Source: a virus
Length of the DNA stretch: 23,900 nucleotides
Virus record (IMG/VR): IMGVR_UViG_3300037549_000073
Location: 1-23,900 of that record
Strand: one strand, 5' to 3'
The notes beneath the pieces were generated by a model, which saw nothing but the letters and a program-made list of their open reading frames with translations, searched no databases and had not been told where the DNA came from. Numbering within the stretch: the first letter of the stretch is position 1; each line of letters starts with the position of its first letter. Made by a program: the position numbers and the translations under genes. Shown here piece after piece: positions 9,001 through 13,465 of the stretch.

Positions 9001-11305
9001 GTGTGCCGCCAACGCCAGTCTCGACACTGATCGAATTCTTGCCGCTCAGGCCGAGATGCGGCATTTCGGCATGGCCGTGCTTGAAGTTCTCGGCCTGCGC
9101 TTGGGCCGGCGTTGGCTCCGCGGCTACTTCGCCAGCGCGAACCACGTCATCAGCGGTCTTGACGACAACCGGCTTATCGCGCGTACCGTCGCCTGTCGGC
9201 TCGCTCGGCTTGGGAGTTTCCGGCGACTTTGGAGCAGGCTTAGAGTGCTTCTCGACCAGCGCCCGCATGTTCTTCTGGAAGTTCGCATCGCGCTCAATGC
9301 GAGATTGTTCGTCGGCGAACGCCTTAAACTGGTCGATGGTTTGCAGACCGCCACGCGCCCTGACCATCTTGGCCGCTTGCAAGAGGGCGCTAGGTCCGCC
9401 GGTGCTGTTCTCGCTGGTTTCGCCGGCCTGCACGCGCGCCCATAGATGGTCGCGTAGGCTGTCGCCGATGCCCTGCGCCATGCCCTTGAGGCCAGCCTTG
9501 AGGCCGGTGCTGTCGTCGTCTGATTGCGGCTTCGGCTGCTCGGGCGGTCGCTCTGCGCCGCCGCCGCGTCCTACGGCCTCCTGGTATCGCCGCCGCCGCT
9601 CCGATGGCGACATGGCGCGCACGAGGCTTTCGGGCCAGCCTTTTCGAACGAGGTATTCGCGCTCGGTGCGCTCGCTCGCGGCTTCCTCGCGCGCGGCGAC
9701 TTCTTCCGGCGTCTCGGGCTTGGCCGTGTGGCCGGTGCTCGATGTGTCGCGCAGATGCTCGTTGACGGCGTTGAACAGCTCGTGGTCGGCCAGCTTGCTC
9801 GGGTCTGATCCCGGCTCAAAATGGCGATAGACCTTCTCCATCTTGGCGCGCGTCTTCGCGTCCATCGTGAAGTCGGGGCCTTTGCCTTCGCCGCTGCCGG
9901 GCGGTGGTTTGCCGGCACCAGGACCGGGGCCGGCACCAGGACCGGGGCCGGCACCAGGACCGGGGCCAGGACCAGGACCAGGACCGGGGCCAGGACCAGG
10001 ACCAGGACCGGGGCCGGGACCAGGACCGGGACCGGGGCCGGGACCAGGACCGGGGCCAGGACCAGGGCCAGGACCGGGGTCCTGTTCCCATCGCTTGCCG
10101 TCGGCGGACGGTCTGTATTTCGCGCCGGTGCGTTTGTCGGTCCATGTTTCGCCGAAGTCGTCGGTGTCCCAGTGCGGATCGTCGGTCGGCGGCCGACTTC
10201 TCATCCGGTTGCCGTCGTCAGGTGGCAGCTCGCCCGGCTTCTTCTCGAATAGATGGTGCAGTCCGCCCATGCCGGCGCCGAGGATCAACTCGGCGATGAG
10301 GCGCTTCTGATCGAAGGTGTAGCCAGCTTTCGGGTCGTAATCCTTCTTGATCTGTTGAAGCATCGCTTCCTGCGCTTCACCAGCGGTCGCGAAAGCGGCG
10401 CTGGATGACGCGACCTTCCCGATGAGGCTCTGAGCATACTTGCCGGCACCCAGCGGCAAGCTGCCGAGAACACCAGCGACCAGCGCCGAACGACCGGCAA
10501 CTGAACGCGCAACGTCTTCGCTCGCGCCGTCCTTGATGGCCTGTTCATAGGTCGAGCCGTAGGTATCGGCCGCCATGCCCGTGAAACCAGCCGCGATACC
10601 GAGCGGCGCGTTGACCAGCGTGGCCGCAGCATAAGGCGCGATCGACCCGATCCCCTTTCCGACGCGACCGGCGATCGAGTCGTTTTCCTGATCCGTCATC
10701 GGGATGTTGTCGCGGCCGAACTGCTGGACCGCGTTGCCGGCGCTGACCAGTTGCGGGCCAAGCGGATGCTTTGCCTGTTCGGCGCCAAGCTGCGCTTCTT
10801 GGGCTTTCTGTGCCGCGAGCGCGGCCGGATCGTTGATGACGCCGCTGAATTGGTTCGAGACGCTGTTGGCATCGCCCATCGCGTCGATGGTCGGCTGCCC
10901 CTGCGAAATCAGCGTGCCGGCACCCTTGAGAATGCCGCCGGCACTCTCGATCGCCCCAGCGGGGATACCCTTGAGCAGCGCCTTGGCGTTGCCGGCAACG
11001 CCGAGCGGTTCCTCTGGCTCCTTGTCGGGCTCTACCAGATCGCCATAAGACGACGGCGGTTTAGTGATCGCGCCGGGCGCTTTGACAATATCGCCATAAG
11101 ACGACGGCGGTTTTACTTCCGGCTCTTTCGCGTCGATGTGCCGCGTCTTGCGGTCCTGTCGTCGCGCGACCGCATCCGCGAGCCGGCCGGGATCTACGGG
11201 ATAGCCTGGGCCGACATCCTCGGGGAAAACTTGACGTGCGAGATCGTCGACGCCCTGCCCTGGATCATACGGGGCATCGCTACCGAAAGCGTCGAAGAGA
11301 CCCAT
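1..11305 (-). CDS. Giant phage polyvalent protein (helicase, methyltransferase, pyrophosphatase-like, JAB), 3' end outside window
   Basis: I read this frame codon by codon from ATG 11305 to the left edge and found no stop, giving at least 3768 residues. Order: MGLFDAFG start; two KPPSSYGD repeats (about 65-95); hydrophobic segments (about 215-350); Pro-Gly tract (410-464); InPase-like domain (about 770-880); several charged linkers; DEAH/SNF2 helicase (about 2310-2850); N6-adenine methyltransferase (about 2900-3090); duplicated small domain (3152-3297); JAB/MPN motif (3382-3394); helical C-terminal region (from about 3585). This is the architecture of phage and mobile-element polyvalent proteins, which are thought to be delivered with DNA to modify it or counter host defence. 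The start lies 5 bp after the upstream stop, with AGGAAG about 10 nt before it. Long plus-strand frames here are antisense shadows. Four linkers overlap small ORFs in another frame. Delivery and anti-defence roles are inference. Confidence 0.93.
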   Translation of the reverse strand, partial: MGLFDAFGSDAPYDPGQGVDDLARQVFPEDVGPGYPVDPGRLADAVARRQDRKTRHIDAKEPEVKPPSSYGDIVKAPGAITKPPSSYGDLVEPDKEPEEPLGVAGNAKALLKGIPAGAIESAGGILKGAGTLISQGQPTIDAMGDANSVSNQFSGVINDPAALAAQKAQEAQLGAEQAKHPLGPQLVSAGNAVQQFGRDNIPMTDQENDSIAGRVGKGIGSIAPYAAATLVNAPLGIAAGFTGMAADTYGSTYEQAIKDGASEDVARSVAGRSALVAGVLGSLPLGAGKYAQSLIGKVASSSAAFATAGEAQEAMLQQIKKDYDPKAGYTFDQKRLIAELILGAGMGGLHHLFEKKPGELPPDDGNRMRSRPPTDDPHWDTDDFGETWTDKRTGAKYRPSADGKRWEQDPGPGPGPGPGPGPGPGPGPGPGPGPGPGPGPGPGPGPGPGPGAGPGPGAGPGPGAGKPPPGSGEGKGPDFTMDAKTRAKMEKVYRHFEPGSDPSKLADHELFNAVNEHLRDTSSTGHTAKPETPEEVAAREEAASERTEREYLVRKGWPESLVRAMSPSERRRRYQEAVGRGGGAERPPEQPKPQSDDDSTGLKAGLKGMAQGIGDSLRDHLWARVQAGETSENSTGGPSALLQAAKMVRARGGLQTIDQFKAFADEQSRIERDANFQKNMRALVEKHSKPAPKSPETPKPSEPTGDGTRDKPVVVKTADDVVRAGEVAAEPTPAQAQAENFKHGHAEMPHLGLSGKNSISVETGVGGTREGADPDGKPWSVKMEHAAYGRIKGTKGADGEPLDVFIGPHPTSPHVFIINQHHAGGKGFDEHKILAGFRTPIDAMHAYANSYTDGGGDRIGGVVAYTPGQFKAWLKFADHTKPADYPNGLQPPWIRQHPVIPDLAKRPAQPEQPTKPVSEKPADRSPPEKPYAEPASEAKPAPRSPPKPGGAEPLNLLQFIVSKGGLKVKGVKYGPELKAMDAHKHIVSMPKGHKGFPALVNNKRGLSPDDMANLAQQHFYWSKDDRITGDDLVEAVRDGIAKKHRFPEGDELYQTKAQDTLDAERDAHERERDEEYYGEARRAIEAAGYADIHPEDRELAVRIMADEGETDPHSAVGRAAARLVPEVADDPDYGVTKSELYDIYGYGAYDATVHPEATYEDGWAPEGEGEDGERPGEGKEAERDGRQVPKAGDGDGEKRREEPAEEVAGSRQHYIDAAVRAVSTVNQGGERAVQAAIDRGASDADLIDTLSKHGWSESYGGRSIERGNVEGRGKVVTITISPFGRIELRGKDLAAAIRRAFPRTTTEAGADNKPQTVIPGAEKAGDGQMAQRGADARLKPRVAQKAADDGLFGDGHKQTDLMDFIQPSAKHHADIDKALGPDAEGVLPVDKARAAEILANNDGMAPETAFGQAVVENLVGQKFVPEPEAEKAYGPEIETVLDAGRQGTSGGGTSPEQERPTSGEVGPGHSAKTEVVKGGSATGAQDETAEGGGAASNPRTGGTLKPAAGGNEAAGDKAGDTAENKPAAENADDAIRDRIEDAYLKVTGGKYAESASLAKIRAALPDLSRAEVDAGLKRILKGDETASLMRHDDPKQIDKAMQDAAYNPAGEPFHVLWIQRPRTEKPAVEKPTKDLTLEDVRKAYDKLNAATGIVYIGDLLKAVGGSKERLHELLLAGAKARELTIHPTTRAPADMTQAQRDAAITLPGHKDPFVHVNFKPTSDHVKRAAAILAGDPERAVAFNDVERDVNRQIGVYLDNEARGKWRGASPEPVYAAARDAFLRAVANRASLLDIKDIMMKAAGEAAERSTPKKAEPETAKPKDKPKSVSDIFDDVMGEEFGEKPEGERGKPIIETGVVIRTVSGRETSPAPKIDMTSERKATASLGRLDAWLVSEAKKEAQATGNDWQQTLVKGIDPKNFSQSDRDTVNDILFGDADGPRTTDVVRVEGQAKKERPAKTEPTAAERRAARDAPTWAEILHQLPMHKDGRTKQHEIAFDAMKAITNNRVDKYDDLTPAQKHELLAKVRAAKPPAADLNPAPSRPAAPKPMGLDDVAKGLNALFGKKPGLSEDRGLFEDAEPFDDATYRQALPFFKAGVSHFKDAGDVTGMVRGLIQHLNKGGMAPDAIREMKPYIVRFVEDVQSGKENLDASGSGDVLEPDRGNATSGDGVGKADVSSTAGSTGRGSRARGKAVGSGGDGRADGGGVPEDHAPVVGADGHLELPARQPEYESGDAAPGEPERGSDDSEGRLPLERTSTEQTIENARKEADLTARRDRQRRAEGAKVVPGDIGNIADTLPMLFPEQHDDVRKAEERFAKPDGHGMLFTNGTGTGKTYSGLGVIKRFAMQGKKNTLIVAPSQGILMDWVKSAKDLGLDVSVLGDTQDKGKGIVATTYANMGANRHLADRDWDLVVADEAHKLSSDQNGTTTAALRTLRAITLHPDGMNHRAEMVLRDEYDAADRLPKGSKERDDAYLALYKKAEPLIEKWRATPRPKTLMMSATPFAYHFSLDYAEGYLFEHEREDGARYNSGSGRDKFYMQHLGYRMRTNKLTKPDADVRGEVMERQLHEYLKRQGSLSGRALTVDRDYDRKFLLVDDAIGNQIDKALEFLQDADDGKFRPLHELVAKKFDYLTRMRLLEAIKAEHAIPYIQKSLDLGRKVVVFHDYNEGGGISPFILDIPPNVKISVGHGKDATEVKPAELYKEFLDRNPWVKNLQFSDLQAPIYALQQAFPNALIYNGTVSNKIRNEAKRLFNDDNSGRDIIIVQSAAGEAGISLHDTTGKRQRVTVNLGMPVRPTTAIQQEGRTYRVGQASDAIFRYMNTGTSWERWTFAGKIAERAGTAENLALGDVARTIKQSYIDAFNDADNFDPEPGEGKGGKVADAATSHSISEFEKAKTHYFGQGKNRARRDQREGADYFATPEPIGLKMVEFAALKSGEKILEPSAGHGAISRYFPEDTARTLIEPSSSLAGRAALSSPGARVVVDRFENLSIPANKFDAIVMNPPFGAGGKTAIEHLSKAVAHLKNGGRIVALLPRGGMADKRLVEFLEGKNDLFLVGAIDLPAVTFERAGTSAMTHIIVLEKQTDPEIARSMPQPKNRDYTDVEKINDLFDRIENADMGQRREPKTKDVDIPTEGNVTIAGVEFKLRSLPNKMVTASLEARVGPGKYRDLAKLAQANGGGASGKDFVFEKAEQRQAFLDALANPPKEDEAQQTSGAAGPVSAPSGMKYKTGETIHAKTGGKLFVATPTSRADRPTYDAMAASAKKHGGYYSSYDKKGAIPGFQFKSAEDRQKFLDEQSGTEPPKSPEPPKAKKPEPDHIAPGARAQDQVLARGLATGNEHLSAIDENGKEIGAYEGSHNRIDIPPELDARLMNPDESVVIHHNHPKNRSFSGSDISLLGAPGVHAVWAHGHKGAGYRVNLTDAAKAKLKQSSPDPILWLKQDYDQISKRLIAILQAEVNRNPEIVDHVNAAYAHLVNTVLRDAGIVDYETNYDPGTLVRDVPGLHDAMTAIAKSVRKGFFGNDKAPGNAGRARPLRHPGDMGAVFGRSAGNAGFPRQGSGGSARPMDGEPKEDGSLGLSEPDNAFKRAGSFDNSIGDILRTRTLGKLGNLNATEARVQLQDKFNRVLKAEQSVGNTQSALSAYQAESLYYGRTGEKLERLDRESIDPLIAAMKARGITREELDQFLMARHAVERNEAVGALHPPGSDFNRAINDHDITGASGLSRNEARDILSRFLPRAADFKAVAARVYAINHQTLRTLFDAGLISR
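577..741 (-). CDS. Small ORF (54 aa) embedded in a linker of the giant gene, +1 frame
   Basis: ATG at 741, TAG at 579-577. The protein starts MTKPLVMLDEPDPFDTLE and ends WMVNQKRTVH. It has a balanced, helix-prone composition with three tryptophans/phenylalanine-rich turns and looks like a genuine small protein, although it is short. An AAAGGA sequence lies 10 nt upstream (752-757). In 601-720, hand-counted third-position GC is 31/40 in this frame but 14/40 in the overlapping giant frame, whose residues here (about 3522-3577) are Gly/Ser/Arg/Pro/Glu-rich. Function unknown. The alternative is a chance open frame, which the reversed third-position signal argues against. Confidence 0.68.
   Translation of the reverse strand: MTKPLVMLDEPDPFDTLETWERFLAEVLAMPDFLGKDLAVQHARWMVNQKRTVH
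1040..1330 (-). other. Domain: JAB/MPN (RadC-like) metallopeptidase fold of the giant protein
   Basis: Residues about 3325-3420. The motif HNHPKNRSFSGSD gives H3382-x-H3384-P followed by S3391-x-x-D3394, matching the JAMM/JAB zinc-binding pattern H-x-H-P-x(n)-S-x-x-D. It sits after the duplicated small domain. Such domains are widespread in phage polyvalent proteins; the substrate cannot be told from sequence. I did not securely identify the upstream catalytic glutamate. Confidence 0.75.
1415..1852 (-). other. Tandem duplication of a small domain in the giant protein
   Basis: Two related segments lie between the methyltransferase and the JAB domain: residues 3152-3201 and 3241-3297. Each starts with a beta-like KxxxAT/KMVTAS stretch and ends in a (F)-x-F-x-(K/S)-A-E-x-R-Q-(K/A)-F-L-D pattern. 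The second copy keeps a HGGYYSSYDKKGAIPGFQF core and the first has a shortened, glycine-rich version. This is probably an internal duplication with one degraded copy. I do not know the function. Confidence 0.6.
2040..2620 (-). other. Domain: N6-adenine DNA methyltransferase of the giant protein
   Basis: Residues about 2900-3090. An AdoMet-binding motif I, EPSAGHG, lies at 2941-2947. The catalytic NPPF motif lies at 3002-3005 within the context DAIVMNPPFGAG. Both are hallmarks of amino-methyltransferases acting on adenine in DNA. The domain follows the helicase directly, which suggests the pair acts on the same DNA, for example by methylating incoming phage DNA to avoid restriction. Target sequence unknown. 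Confidence 0.88.
2750..4380 (-). other. Domain: SNF2/DEAH-type superfamily 2 helicase of the giant protein
   Basis: Residues about 2310-2850. Walker A is NGTGTGKTYSG (catalytic lysine 2333). It is followed by the motif Ia-like stretch NTLIVAPSQ, Walker B VVADEAH (DEAH at 2414-2417) and a motif III-like LMMSATPF. The C-terminal lobe ends in motif VI QQEGRTYRVGQ (2800-2810), with the two arginines expected to act as arginine fingers. The set and order fit an intact SF2 ATPase. Helicases of this type next to an adenine methyltransferase are typical of phage and plasmid polyvalent proteins. Confidence 0.9.
4495..4860 (-). CDS. Small helical protein (121 aa) embedded in a linker of the giant gene, +1 frame
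   Basis: ATG at 4860, with AAGGA 8 nt upstream (4869-4873). The protein begins MHQVAATYWNQIAETQH and reads as an ordinary, probably all-helical cytosolic protein with well-spread W, Y, F, L and charged residues. There is no signal peptide or membrane segment. The overlapping giant frame (residues about 2149-2271, just before the helicase) is a Gly/Ser/Asp/Arg-rich linker. Over 4502-4861 third-position GC is 95/120 in this frame and 50/120 in the giant frame, the opposite of the giant gene's domain regions (about 90%). I therefore take this as a real gene. Function unknown; its position beside helicase and methyltransferase domains suggests a related early or accessory role (inference). Confidence 0.8.
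   Translation of the reverse strand: MHQVAATYWNQIAETQHLATEWARQMFPLPQDQLDAALAREEKRLVAEGTDVQTAAAYLKIMPLLWERTAISNFLLDNPSMRVAMPPQESRNEALTTARDDFRLNVPQLNRLSKMLAKKPT
6688..7008 (-). CDS. Small basic protein (106 aa) embedded in a linker of the giant gene, +1 frame
   Basis: I chose the ATG at 7008 because the sequence from MAPKSKQYWTPDAKGHLAAA onward looks like protein, whereas the frame upstream is Arg/Ser-rich noise. AGAAGG lies 3 nt upstream (7012-7017), a short spacing. The first 60 residues are basic and helix-prone (HLLSKNAPHLGKS, RAAARLAHKMKRPK) and could bind nucleic acid. The rest is Pro/Ala/Thr/Lys-rich and probably disordered. Third-position GC is 71/96 here against 57/96 in the giant frame, a weaker contrast than for the other embedded ORFs, especially in the C-terminal half. 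Function unknown. Confidence 0.58.
   Translation of the reverse strand: MAPKSKQYWTPDAKGHLAAAHLLSKNAPHLGKSAPVIQQKLRSLRAAARLAHKMKRPKVAALPAIPGLAAPSSQPPAGTKPLGTKPATPLKTSLPPKMPTTPSGTA
7684..7857 (-). CDS. Small basic helical protein (57 aa) embedded in a linker of the giant gene, +1 frame
   Basis: Start chosen at ATG 7857 (MQQFTPKQHMKMAGLLKEKA) because GGAG lies 6 nt upstream (7864-7867). An in-frame ATG at 7884 has no good ribosome site. The protein is lysine-rich and helical, with an ESDPAKAKKQNEMADRFRRL segment. From memory this resembles small hypothetical proteins of rhizobia and their phages. The overlapping giant frame (residues about 1150-1208) is a Glu/Gly/Asp/Arg-rich linker. Third-position GC is 51/59 in this frame against 24/59 in the giant frame. 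Function unknown. Confidence 0.76.
   Translation of the reverse strand: MQQFTPKQHMKMAGLLKEKAKTESDPAKAKKQNEMADRFRRLATAMARNAGKNPPKK
8660..9000 (-). other. Domain: phage inorganic-pyrophosphatase-like (InPase) domain of the giant protein
   Basis: Residues about 770-880 of the giant protein contain AAYGRIKGTKGADGEPLDVF followed by IGPH (tyrosine at residue 788). The acidic, glycine-rich G-x-x-G-A-D-G-E-x-(L/V)-D-V-F-I-G pattern is the signature of the InPase-like domain found in phage polyvalent proteins. It resembles the metal-binding acidic cluster of soluble pyrophosphatases. Boundaries are approximate and no activity is shown. Confidence 0.72.
9914..10078 (-). repeat. Pro-Gly coding tract with degenerate 6/15/18-bp repeats
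   Basis: The giant gene encodes alternating Pro and Gly for about 55 residues (410-464), with alanine replacing proline three times near the end. The DNA is a mosaic of CCAGGA/CCGGGG units. Three copies of an 18-bp unit lie at about 9911-9966, and shorter units fill the rest. Proline and glycine codons alternate between CCT/CCC and GGT/GGC, so the tract is not a perfect simple repeat. It probably forms a flexible spacer between the hydrophobic N-terminal part and the rest of the protein. Confidence 0.9.
11040..11113 (-). repeat. Two copies of a 23-bp repeat, 51 bp apart, encoding KPPSSYGD
   Basis: The bases TCGCCATAAGACGACGGCGG and three following Ts occur at 11040-11062 and again at 11091-11113. 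The period is 51 bp, that is 17 codons, so both copies encode KPPSSYGD in the giant protein. The reading frame is kept, which points to an internal duplication or a short linear binding motif. Confidence 0.85.
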
Positions 11306-11310
11306 CTACT

Positions 11311-12417
11311 TCAATCTTCCTCTGCGACGTCGCCGGCGGCCGACGGTGCAGTTGAAGGCGTAGACGGTTCGGACGATGCTGTCGCTTCGTTCTCCACACC
11401 TTTCGCGCCATCCTTGCGGCGCTTCCGCATCTGGCCTTTTTCATCGATGTAATACTGGCCGGGCTTAACGATGCTTTCAAAATTTTGTAGAGTATAAGAG
11501 TTCTGAAGGTGAGGGTTTTCGAACGTCAGGCCCGGCACCTTTGCCATTGCCGCGGCGGATACCGGGTCGAGACGGTGCCGGATCAGGCTCTGGTCGCGAA
11601 CGGCCGCGATCAAGTCCTTATGTTCGGCTTCCGCTTTGGCGATTTCTTCCGCGCTGCCGTTCCTGCGCAGCTCACGCAGTTTGTCGGCGCTGGCCTTGAC
11701 GTCCGGATCGTTCGCCAGATCATGCATCGCGTTGGTGTAGCGTTCCTCCGGTGGCTTGTTCCAAGCGGTTCCCTTGCCGTTGCCGTCCTTGAGGTTCTGC
11801 AACTGCAATTTCGCGGTTTCGAGCTTGACCTGGGCGAGCGAGGTGGCAGGGCTTTCGTCACCCGCCTTTCGCTTTTGGTCGATCAGCTTCAGCATCTCAT
11901 CGACGCGTTTTTCCTCGGCCTTCGTGCCGCCCTCGATTGCGGCCCCCGCGGAGCCTGCGAAGGCCGCGAGGCCGGGCTTGTTCCAGTTCTGGCCTACCGA
12001 TTGCAGGCCCGCGCCGAGCGAGCCGAGCATGTTCTTCTCATCGGAGGATTTCAGGCCGAACGCCTGGCCGAGGAAGCCTCTGCCCTGGCCGGGATTGGTC
12101 GGCTGCGATGTCGGCATTCCCGGTGCGGCCGGCGCCGCTGATGGCGGCTGCATGGGAGGCTGCATGGGAGGCTGCGGCGCGGGGCTCGGCTGCGGCATCG
12201 GCGTGGCCGGCTGCGGCGCGGGCGCGATCGTGGTGGGAGGCGGAAGCGGCGGCACTTGCTGCACGGGCGGCATGGGCTGCGTCGGCTGTGGCGGAACGGG
12301 CGATGGTGCTGGTGCGGGCTGGTCCAGCGGTGGGCTCTGCCCTCCGGAATAAAAGTCGTTGGTCACGCCAGATCCAGCAGAGCCGCCGAGATCGGTCAGC
12401 CAGTCGAGAAGTCCCAT
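11311..12417 (-). CDS. Proline-rich virion protein, putative ejection protein (368 aa)
   Basis: I do not recognise a named family. The N-terminus MGLLDWLTDLGGSAGSG is followed by a Pro/Gln/Ala-rich segment (about residues 29-108, including a doubled MQPP unit), a glycine/alanine-rich stretch (GSLGAGLQSVGQNW), charged helices (about 165-260) and an acidic tail ending AEED. High third-position GC through the proline-rich part supports the frame. TTAAGGGAAA overlaps the upstream stop and provides the ribosome site. It lies between the glycine-zipper protein and the giant polyvalent gene, which also begins MGL-x-D, so an internal virion or ejection role is likely but inferred. Confidence 0.85.
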   Translation of the reverse strand: MGLLDWLTDLGGSAGSGVTNDFYSGGQSPPLDQPAPAPSPVPPQPTQPMPPVQQVPPLPPPTTIAPAPQPATPMPQPSPAPQPPMQPPMQPPSAAPAAPGMPTSQPTNPGQGRGFLGQAFGLKSSDEKNMLGSLGAGLQSVGQNWNKPGLAAFAGSAGAAIEGGTKAEEKRVDEMLKLIDQKRKAGDESPATSLAQVKLETAKLQLQNLKDGNGKGTAWNKPPEERYTNAMHDLANDPDVKASADKLRELRRNGSAEEIAKAEAEHKDLIAAVRDQSLIRHRLDPVSAAAMAKVPGLTFENPHLQNSYTLQNFESIVKPGQYYIDEKGQMRKRRKDGAKGVENEATASSEPSTPSTAPSAAGDVAEED

Positions 12418-12429
12418 GTCTATTTTCCC

Positions 12430-13461
12430 TTAACCGACAAGTGCGGCGCCGCCGACTGATGTTGGCCCGACCGCGCCGGCGATTGACCCGTTGGCGTTGA
12501 CGCCACTGCCGAGCGAGCCGCCGATGGCGCTTCCGAGGCTGCTGCCGATGGCTCCGCCGACCGGGCCGCCGAGCAACGCGCCGCCGATCGTGCCAGCGAG
12601 TGCCCATCCCGAATTGTTCGGCTGCTGCGTGGTCGATTGCGTCGAGGCCGGCATCGCCTGGGCGCCCGCGGCCGTCGTCTGGTTCATGAGCTGCGCCGTC
12701 TGGAACGGGTACTGCTGCGCCATCAGCCATTGATTGTATTGGGCGGTGAGGTTGGCTTGTGCGTTCTGCGTGTCCTGGCCCGCCATCTGGTTCGCCGTGG
12801 TCTGAACGCCCTGCTGCTGGGTCTGAAGCCCTTCGAGCGCATTGGCGCCGCCGAGCGATCGGTTGAGTGCGGTCTCGTTGTAGCCGGCGTTGGCATTGGC
12901 CGCGGCGAGCTGGTTGGAGCTATCCTGCGCGCCTGCACCGATTGCGGTATTGAAAGCCGAGTTGTAGGCGTTTCCGATCACTCCCTCGCGCGCGACGTTT
13001 TCGTTTTCGGCGTTCTGCGCCTGCTGGATCCCGGTTCGCGCATCGCCATAGGCGCCGGATCCGGTCGCCTGGGCATCGGTCGCCTGATTGGTCGCGGCGT
13101 TGGTCGCATCCATCTGCTGAAGCTGCGGCGCGAGTGCCTGCATGACGTACTGGTTCATGTAGGGCGACATGTTCGAGGCGATCGAATTCGAGCTCACGCT
13201 CTGCGCCGGTGCGCTGGCATAATTGTCGATCAGCCCGGTCGCGGCCGCGCCAGTGCCGTTGTTGGCGATATTCTGGCTGGCGTCGATCGTGGCCTGTTGA
13301 GCTGGAGCGAGCGGCGCTACCTGCTGCCCGGTATAGCCCTGGAAACCGTTATTTTGGAGGTTCTGGACAAACCCTAAGTTGCTCACGGCATTGGCGGCAA
13401 CGGCCGGGTTGGCTGTCGACGACGTGTTGGTCTGGTTTGTGGTCGTCATGCCAAAGCACAT
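12430..13461 (-). CDS. Gln/Asn/Ala-rich glycine-zipper protein, putative DNA-ejection protein (343 aa)
   Basis: The protein is rich in Gln, Asn, Ala and Ser with long helical stretches. It carries a C-terminal glycine zipper (residues about 287-320: WALAGTIGGALLGGPVGG, then further G-x-x-x-G repeats) that could insert into a membrane. A segment NQWLMAQQYPFQTAQLMNQ (about 243-261) resembles a recurrent pattern in phage structural proteins. The start MCFGMTTTN follows the previous stop by 4 bp; ATG codon 5 is an alternative. Glycine-zipper proteins after the tail genes in short-tailed phages are commonly ejection or pilot proteins. That role is inference from composition and position. Confidence 0.85.
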   Translation of the reverse strand: MCFGMTTTNQTNTSSTANPAVAANAVSNLGFVQNLQNNGFQGYTGQQVAPLAPAQQATIDASQNIANNGTGAAATGLIDNYASAPAQSVSSNSIASNMSPYMNQYVMQALAPQLQQMDATNAATNQATDAQATGSGAYGDARTGIQQAQNAENENVAREGVIGNAYNSAFNTAIGAGAQDSSNQLAAANANAGYNETALNRSLGGANALEGLQTQQQGVQTTANQMAGQDTQNAQANLTAQYNQWLMAQQYPFQTAQLMNQTTAAGAQAMPASTQSTTQQPNNSGWALAGTIGGALLGGPVGGAIGSSLGSAIGGSLGSGVNANGSIAGAVGPTSVGGAALVG

Positions 13462-13465
13462 GGTC

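Noticed and set aside
9901-10080. CRISPR-like or satellite repeat array
   Set aside because: Units are 6-18 bp, without spacers, and keep a Pro-Gly reading frame; it is a coding low-complexity tract.
12038-12730. Minus-strand open frame of 230 codons across the proline-rich and glycine-zipper genes
   Set aside because: Its composition (Ala, Arg, Gly, Asp) is that of an off-frame reading. The gene frame it overlaps has 19 of 20 GC third positions in the segment I counted.
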